Positions 1 through 5,034 of a stretch of 5,034 nucleotides of DNA are shown piece by piece. Source of the DNA: Clostridia bacterium (GTDB taxonomy: Bacteria > Bacillota > Clostridia > Oscillospirales > Acutalibacteraceae); the NCBI GenBank assembly GCA_900763035.1, contig CAAFIS010000337.1:1-5034 (forward strand), written 5' to 3'. Each line of letters begins with the position of its first letter. The stretch's first letter is position 1. The translations under genes and the position numbers were made by a program. The notes under the pieces were generated by a model that saw nothing but the letters and a program-made list of their open reading frames with translations, had not been told where the DNA came from and ran no database searches.

Positions 1-170
1 CTGCTCGAACGGAGAAAACGGACGGCGACCTGCTTGCGGCGCTGCTTTCCAAGGCAGATGCAGGAGCGGCTTTTATCGTATTTGCGGCTTGCCCGACCGA
101 CGCCGTGCTTTTCGGCATATTCCGTTAGGGATCGGCGATAGGCCGTGTCCTGTGGTATGCTCTTGCTCAT
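1..170 (-). pseudogene. IS481-like transposase, N-terminal remnant, frameshifted and cut by the window edge
   Basis: Read on the minus strand from an ATG at 170-168, the first residues are MSKSIPQDTAYRRSLTEYAE, followed by KHGVGRASRKYDKSRS. This resembles, from memory, the N-terminal helix-turn-helix of IS481-like DDE transposases from gut Clostridia, which bind the element's ends. In the family the next residues are roughly YIYFW-K-RWDGS...SRRPHSHPNQ. Here the open frame instead gives CICLGKQRRKQ. Adding one T near position 50-51 restores CICLWKA and then GRRPFSPFEQ, which lines up with the family's SRRPHSHPNQ if about ten residues around the WDG motif are lost. The open frame itself has no stop before position 1, so the case for decay rests on the frameshift and the apparent internal deletion. 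The catalytic DDE domain would lie left of the window. No good ribosome binding site precedes the ATG. The family match is recalled, not searched; an unrelated HTH protein is the main alternative. Confidence 0.6.
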
Positions 171-197
171 GAGAGATACGGCAGCCTTCGCTAAGCC

Positions 198-222
198 TGT
201 GATGCAGCTTGACATCAGCACA
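198..222 (-). mobile_element. Possible terminal end of the IS481-like element
   Basis: On the minus strand, upstream of the transposase ATG, the sequence from 222 reads TGTGCTGATGTCAAGCTGCA. IS481-family ends typically begin with TGT, and the 50-base distance to the transposase start is reasonable for such an element. The opposite end is outside the window, so neither the inverted repeat nor a target duplication can be confirmed. This is an inference from position and the first three bases. Confidence 0.25.
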
Positions 223-224
223 TG

Positions 225-248
225 AGGTCAGCTCTCTTGACCTTTTTT
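225..248 (+). terminator. Weak rho-independent terminator-like hairpin
   Basis: AGGTCA at 225-230 pairs perfectly with TGACCT at 238-243 across a 7-base loop, and a run of T follows (243-248). The stem is short with only three GC pairs, so it would be a weak terminator. It points in the plus direction and sits between the transposase remnant and the promoter of the SNF2 gene, so it could limit read-through into that gene. It may equally be chance or the residue of an upstream gene's terminator. TTGACC within it (237-242) also looks like a -35 box, but no good -10 follows at the right distance. Confidence 0.3.
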
Positions 249-306
249 GATCGTCCAAGACGTATCGTACACCTACACACCTGCAAGTTTTTTCTGCCTT
301 TTCCCC

Positions 307-335
307 TTGCGCCGGACGGCGGATCGTGGTATGAT
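307..335 (+). promoter_or_regulatory. Extended -10 sigma-A type promoter for the SNF2 gene
   Basis: A -10 box TATGAT (330-335) differs from TATAAT at one position and is preceded by TG at 327-328, one base upstream, making an extended -10. A weak -35 box TTGCGC (307-312) lies exactly 17 bases upstream. Transcription would start near 341-343, leaving a short leader of about 37 bases before the ATG at 379. The weak -35 is what is expected when the extended -10 carries recognition. No clear operator or riboswitch is visible in the leader. Confidence 0.65.
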
Positions 336-364
336 CAAAGAATACCGTCGACGAAGAAACGGCG

Positions 365-371
365 AAGGAGG
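365..371 (+). promoter_or_regulatory. Ribosome binding site fixing the SNF2 start at 379
   Basis: AAGGAGG ends 7 bases before the ATG at 379-381, a near-perfect Shine-Dalgarno at ideal spacing. An in-frame ATG at 247 would add 44 residues, but it lies upstream of the predicted promoter, lacks a ribosome binding site and would give a low-complexity extension, so 379 is preferred. Confidence 0.85.
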
Positions 372-378
372 GGACGGC

Positions 379-3300
379 ATGGGGTTTTTCCCGCTGAAGA
401 AGATCGCGGCGCTGGCGGCCGGGCAGCCGGTGTATCTGCGCGGTGTGCGCGCGTACAACGCCGGATGCGTGCAGGCGTTCACCGAGGGCAAAAACGCTTT
501 TTATCCCGACTATGTGACCGCGGACGTGACCGACGGGGACGACGCACTGCACGTCGAGGTCGGCTTTGATGCCGCAGGCGAGGCGGAGTATCTGGAATGC
601 GCCTGCGGACACGCGCGCGAAGGGCGCGCCTGTGCGCACATCGTGGCGGTGCTGGTGGCGAAATACTACCGCGACATGGTGGAGAGCCTGCCGACAGCAG
701 CGCAGCTGATGCGCCGTACGCCGCCGACCGATCCCGCCGCGCAGCGGCTGATCGACAGCTATATGACCGCAGCGACGCAGGCGGATGAGGCGGTGCCGGC
801 GGAGGGATGCACGCAGTCGGGCACGGTCACGCTGCAGCCGACGCTGTCGCTGCTTTCCGGCGAGCCGCGCGTCACCTTCACGATCGGCGCGGGGCGGCGC
901 TATACGCTCAAGCGGCTGGCGCGTTTCGTGCAGGATATGGCCACCGGCGCGACGGCCGAATACGGGCGGCAGCTGTGCCTGACGCACCGGGAGGAGGCGT
1001 TCGCTCCGGCGGGGCTGCCGCTTTTGCGGTTTTTGCTGGACGAATACGATATCGGCGCTGCCCGGCACGGGCAACCGAACGAGCTGTGCCTGTCCCCGGC
1101 GGGGCTGGACCGCTTTTTTATCGCCGCCGAACAGACGCAGCAGAGCTGCCCGGTGACGATGCGCTCGCCGCTCGGAGAGCAGCGTGTCCGTTTGGTACAG
1201 GGCGACCCGGTGCTGTCGGTGACGGTGGACCGGGACGGGGATGGCGCACGCCTGTTCCCCGAGGCTTTTGCGTCTGCCGAGGGGCAGCGCGTGCTGTATG
1301 TGCTGCACCGCGGCACGCTGTACCGCACGGGGGCGGAATACCGCCGCCGTATGGCGGACTGGACGCGCACGATGCGTACTGCCGGGGACGGGCTGTTCAT
1401 CGCGGCAGCGCAGCTGCCGGCGTTCTGCACCGGGGTGCTGCCGGCGGTGCGCCCGTTCATCCAAACGGACGGCGACGCCGAGATACTGACGATGCACGCG
1501 CCGCGCCGCCTGACGGCGGAGGTGATCTTGGACGCGCCGGAGCCGGACACCGTGACGGGGGAACTGCTGTTCCGCTATCCGGATCCGGACGGCGGAGAAG
1601 ATACCGTGCTGCGCCCGTTTTTGGATGCCGGGGACGAGGGCGCACCGTGGCGCGACACATTGGCGGAAACGCGCGTGCGTGCCGCCGTGCAGCGGCAGTT
1701 CACGCTGCTGCGCCCGCAGTCCGGGACGCTGGTGCTGCGCGGGGACGACGAGCGGCTGTTTGCGTTTTGCACGCGCGGGGTGGAGGAGCTGCGCCGCGTG
1801 GCGACGGTGTATGCCACCGACGCGTTCGAGCGTCTGACGCCGCAGGACGCCCCGTCGATCCGGATCGGCGTCAGTCTGCTGGACGGGCTGCTGCAGATGG
1901 ATCTGTCGACCGACGGGGAAGAAGCGCCGGATCTGACCGGGATCATCGAGGGCTACCGGCAGAAAAAGCCGTTCCATCGGCTGCCGGACGGCCGGTTCGT
2001 CCGGCTGGACGACGGGCTGCTCGGCGATATCGCGATGATGGCGGACACGCTGGGGCTGACGGAACGGGAGCTTTCCGGCGGACGCATCAGCCTGCCGAGA
2101 TACCGTGCACTGTATCTGGAGATGCTGCTGCGCGCGCACGGCGACGCCGAGGTGCAGCGCGACGCGCATTTCGCCGGGCTGATCGAGCGCTTCGACGCGG
2201 CGGTGAACGCCGCATGGGCGCTCCCGCAGGGGCTGCGGGGCGTGCTGCGCCCGTATCAGGAGGCGGGCTACCGCTGGCTGCGCACGCTGGAGGCGCTGGG
2301 CTTCGGCGGCATTTTAGCGGACGACATGGGGCTTGGCAAGACCGTGCAGATCATTGCACTGCTGCAGTCGGCCAAAGAGGAGAGCACGGGCGGCGGGCGG
2401 CCGTCGCTGGTGGTCTGTCCCACCTCGCTGGTGCTGGGGTGGGAACGCGAGCTGCGGCGTTTTGCGCCGGGGCTGACGGCGATGTGTGTTACCGGCAGCG
2501 CCGCCACCCGGCAGGAGCGGCTGCGCACCGGTGCCGGAACGGACGTGCTGATCACGTCCTACGATATGCTCAAGCGCGACGTGGAGCAGTATGCGGATAT
2601 CCCGCTGCGGTACCTGATCTTGGATGAGGCGCAGTATATCAAAAACAGCGCCACGCAGAACGCGCGTGCGGCCAAGGTGCTGCAGGCCGAACAGCGCTTC
2701 GCGCTGACCGGCACGCCGGTGGAGAACCGCCTGGGCGAGCTGTGGAGCATCTTCGACTTTTTGATGCCGGGGCTGCTGTTCGGCTACAAGCGGTTCCGAG
2801 AGCGGTTCGAGCTGCCGATCGTGCGGCAAAACGACGAGCGGGCACTCGGTCAGCTGTCGCGCATGGTGTCGCCCTTCATCCTGCGCCGCCTGAAAAGCGA
2901 CGTGCTGACGGAGCTGCCGCCCAAAACGGAGCGCGTGCTGCCCGCGGAGATGGGCGACGCACAGCGTGCCGTGTATCAGGCTGCGGTGCACGAGCTGCGC
3001 CAGACACTGCTGAGCAGCCGGGACGGGCGGCTGTCCGGGCAGGGGCGGATCACGGTGCTGGCCATGCTGACGCGTCTGCGGCAGATCTGCTGCGACCCGC
3101 GCCTGTGCTGCGAGGGCTACACCGGTAACAGCGCGAAGCTGGAGGCCTGCGTGGAGCTGCTGCGGGAGGCGGCGTCCGGCGGGCACAAGGTGCTGCTGTT
3201 CTCGCAGTTCACGTCTATGCTCGACCTGCTGGCCGACCGGCTGCGCACCGAGGGGCTGCCTTATTATATGCTGATCGGCTCCACCCCCGCCGCACAGCGT

Positions 3301-3639
3301 GCAGCGCTGGTCGATGCGTTCAACACCGATGATACACCGGTGTTCTTGATCTCGCTGAAGGCGGGCGGGACGGGGCTGAACCTCGTCGGTGCGGACATGG
3401 TGATCCACTACGATCCGTGGTGGAACCTTGCCGCGCAGAACCAAGCGACCGACCGTGCCTATCGCATCGGGCAGCGCAGCCCCGTGCAGGTGGTGCGCCT
3501 GATCGCCCGCGATACGCTGGAGGAGCGGATCGTGCAGATGCAGGAGGACAAGTGGCAGCTGGCCCGCTCCGTCGTCGAGGGCGACCGGGTGGATCTGGCT
3601 GCCATGTCCGCCGAGGAGCTGCTGGCTCTGCTGAGATAG
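379..3639 (+). CDS. SNF2-family DEAD-like helicase/ATPase with N-terminal SWIM zinc finger
   Basis: This 1086-residue protein is an ATP-dependent double-stranded-DNA translocase of the bacterial SNF2 (HepA/RapA-related) superfamily 2. An N-terminal SWIM zinc finger (C74, C76, C85, H87; CxC...CxH) probably binds DNA or protein. Residues of about 120-600 form a poorly conserved region where such proteins carry the SNF2-associated domain. The ATPase core follows: LRPYQ at 623-627, Walker A DDMGLGKT at 648-655 (K654), Walker B DEAQ at 749-752, motif III TGTPVEN at 777-783, motif IV VLLFSQF at 938-944, motif V GGTGLNL at 996-1002, and motif VI QATDRAYRIGQ at 1022-1032 with arginine-finger candidates R1026 and R1029. 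All motifs are intact, so it should be active. It has no signal peptide or membrane segment and is presumably cytosolic. Its own promoter and terminator make it apparently monocistronic. The family is certain; the role is not. Remodelling of stalled RNA polymerase, repair or antiphage defence are all possible, and no partner gene is present to decide. Confidence 0.96.
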   Translation: MGFFPLKKIAALAAGQPVYLRGVRAYNAGCVQAFTEGKNAFYPDYVTADVTDGDDALHVEVGFDAAGEAEYLECACGHAREGRACAHIVAVLVAKYYRDMVESLPTAAQLMRRTPPTDPAAQRLIDSYMTAATQADEAVPAEGCTQSGTVTLQPTLSLLSGEPRVTFTIGAGRRYTLKRLARFVQDMATGATAEYGRQLCLTHREEAFAPAGLPLLRFLLDEYDIGAARHGQPNELCLSPAGLDRFFIAAEQTQQSCPVTMRSPLGEQRVRLVQGDPVLSVTVDRDGDGARLFPEAFASAEGQRVLYVLHRGTLYRTGAEYRRRMADWTRTMRTAGDGLFIAAAQLPAFCTGVLPAVRPFIQTDGDAEILTMHAPRRLTAEVILDAPEPDTVTGELLFRYPDPDGGEDTVLRPFLDAGDEGAPWRDTLAETRVRAAVQRQFTLLRPQSGTLVLRGDDERLFAFCTRGVEELRRVATVYATDAFERLTPQDAPSIRIGVSLLDGLLQMDLSTDGEEAPDLTGIIEGYRQKKPFHRLPDGRFVRLDDGLLGDIAMMADTLGLTERELSGGRISLPRYRALYLEMLLRAHGDAEVQRDAHFAGLIERFDAAVNAAWALPQGLRGVLRPYQEAGYRWLRTLEALGFGGILADDMGLGKTVQIIALLQSAKEESTGGGRPSLVVCPTSLVLGWERELRRFAPGLTAMCVTGSAATRQERLRTGAGTDVLITSYDMLKRDVEQYADIPLRYLILDEAQYIKNSATQNARAAKVLQAEQRFALTGTPVENRLGELWSIFDFLMPGLLFGYKRFRERFELPIVRQNDERALGQLSRMVSPFILRRLKSDVLTELPPKTERVLPAEMGDAQRAVYQAAVHELRQTLLSSRDGRLSGQGRITVLAMLTRLRQICCDPRLCCEGYTGNSAKLEACVELLREAASGGHKVLLFSQFTSMLDLLADRLRTEGLPYYMLIGSTPAAQRAALVDAFNTDDTPVFLISLKAGGTGLNLVGADMVIHYDPWWNLAAQNQATDRAYRIGQRSPVQVVRLIARDTLEERIVQMQEDKWQLARSVVEGDRVDLAAMSAEELLALLR

Positions 3640-3640
3640 C

Positions 3641-3692
3641 GCAAAAAAATATCCGCCTGCCGCAAACGACGCGGCAGGCGGATGTTTTTTGC
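3641..3692. terminator. Bidirectional rho-independent terminator between convergent genes
   Basis: A perfect 13-base-pair stem (3651-3663 with 3671-3683; ATCCGCCTGCCGC and its complement) closes a 7-base loop. It is flanked by seven A on the left (3643-3649) and six T on the right (3685-3690), so each strand presents a GC-rich hairpin followed by a U-tract. It begins two bases after the SNF2 stop codon and ends eight bases from the glutamine synthetase stop. It can therefore serve both genes and prevent each from producing antisense RNA to the other. Confidence 0.95.
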
Positions 3693-3699
3693 GTTCGGT

Positions 3700-5034
<1,335 letters not shown>

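Noticed and set aside
3..128. A plus-strand frame open from the left edge to a TAG at 126-128, ending in LFGIFR, as the possible C-terminus of an upstream gene.
   Set aside because: The minus strand of the same bases gives a recognisable transposase N-terminus, which explains the region better. Without sequence to the left it cannot be wholly excluded.
200..217. TGATG...CATCA inverted repeat as a regulatory hairpin.
   Set aside because: The stem is only five base pairs with no U-tract or second copy, and it falls in the putative insertion-sequence end.
346..353. The 8-base palindrome CGTCGACG just after the predicted transcription start, as an operator.
   Set aside because: It is short and single, matches no regulator site I recognise, and GC-rich DNA often yields such palindromes.
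73..2169. A 698-residue open frame on the minus strand opposite the SNF2 gene.
   Set aside because: It is rich in Arg, Gln, His and Pro, has no recognisable domain and lies opposite a gene with all SNF2 motifs. Such frames are expected antisense to GC-rich coding sequence.
807..2627. A 606-residue plus-strand frame overlapping the SNF2 gene.
   Set aside because: Its product is Ala/Gly/Arg-rich low complexity, a frame-shifted shadow of the same GC-rich codons.

Overview
The window looks like part of a GC-rich Firmicutes chromosome, most likely a gut Clostridia species of the Oscillospiraceae/Ruminococcaceae type. This rests on three inferences: a strong AGGAGG ribosome binding site, a type III glutamine synthetase of the kind common in anaerobic Clostridia and Bacteroidetes, and a decayed transposase start resembling IS481-like elements I associate with Faecalibacterium-like genomes. 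No taxonomic marker gene is present, so the placement is tentative.

Layout. Positions 1-170 (minus strand) hold the N-terminal end of a broken insertion-sequence transposase that runs off the left edge. Positions 171-378 are a non-coding, less GC-rich spacer. It contains a possible insertion-sequence end near 222, a weak terminator-like hairpin at 225-248, a convincing extended -10 promoter at 307-335 and a ribosome binding site at 365-371. Positions 379-3639 (plus strand) encode an intact 1086-residue SNF2-family ATPase with an N-terminal SWIM zinc finger. Positions 3641-3692 are a strong bidirectional rho-independent terminator. Positions 3700-5034 (minus strand) encode the C-terminal 444 residues of a type III glutamine synthetase whose start lies beyond the right edge.

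How the genes relate. The SNF2 gene appears to be a single-gene transcription unit with its own promoter and terminator. The glutamine synthetase is convergent with it and shares only the terminator, so nothing here suggests a joint function. The helicase probably acts on protein-DNA or RNA polymerase-DNA complexes, and the glutamine synthetase assimilates ammonia. I found no CRISPR array, tRNA, rRNA, defence cassette or other novel multi-gene system. The observations most worth a second look are the decayed transposase and its junction, and the correction of the SNF2 start codon.
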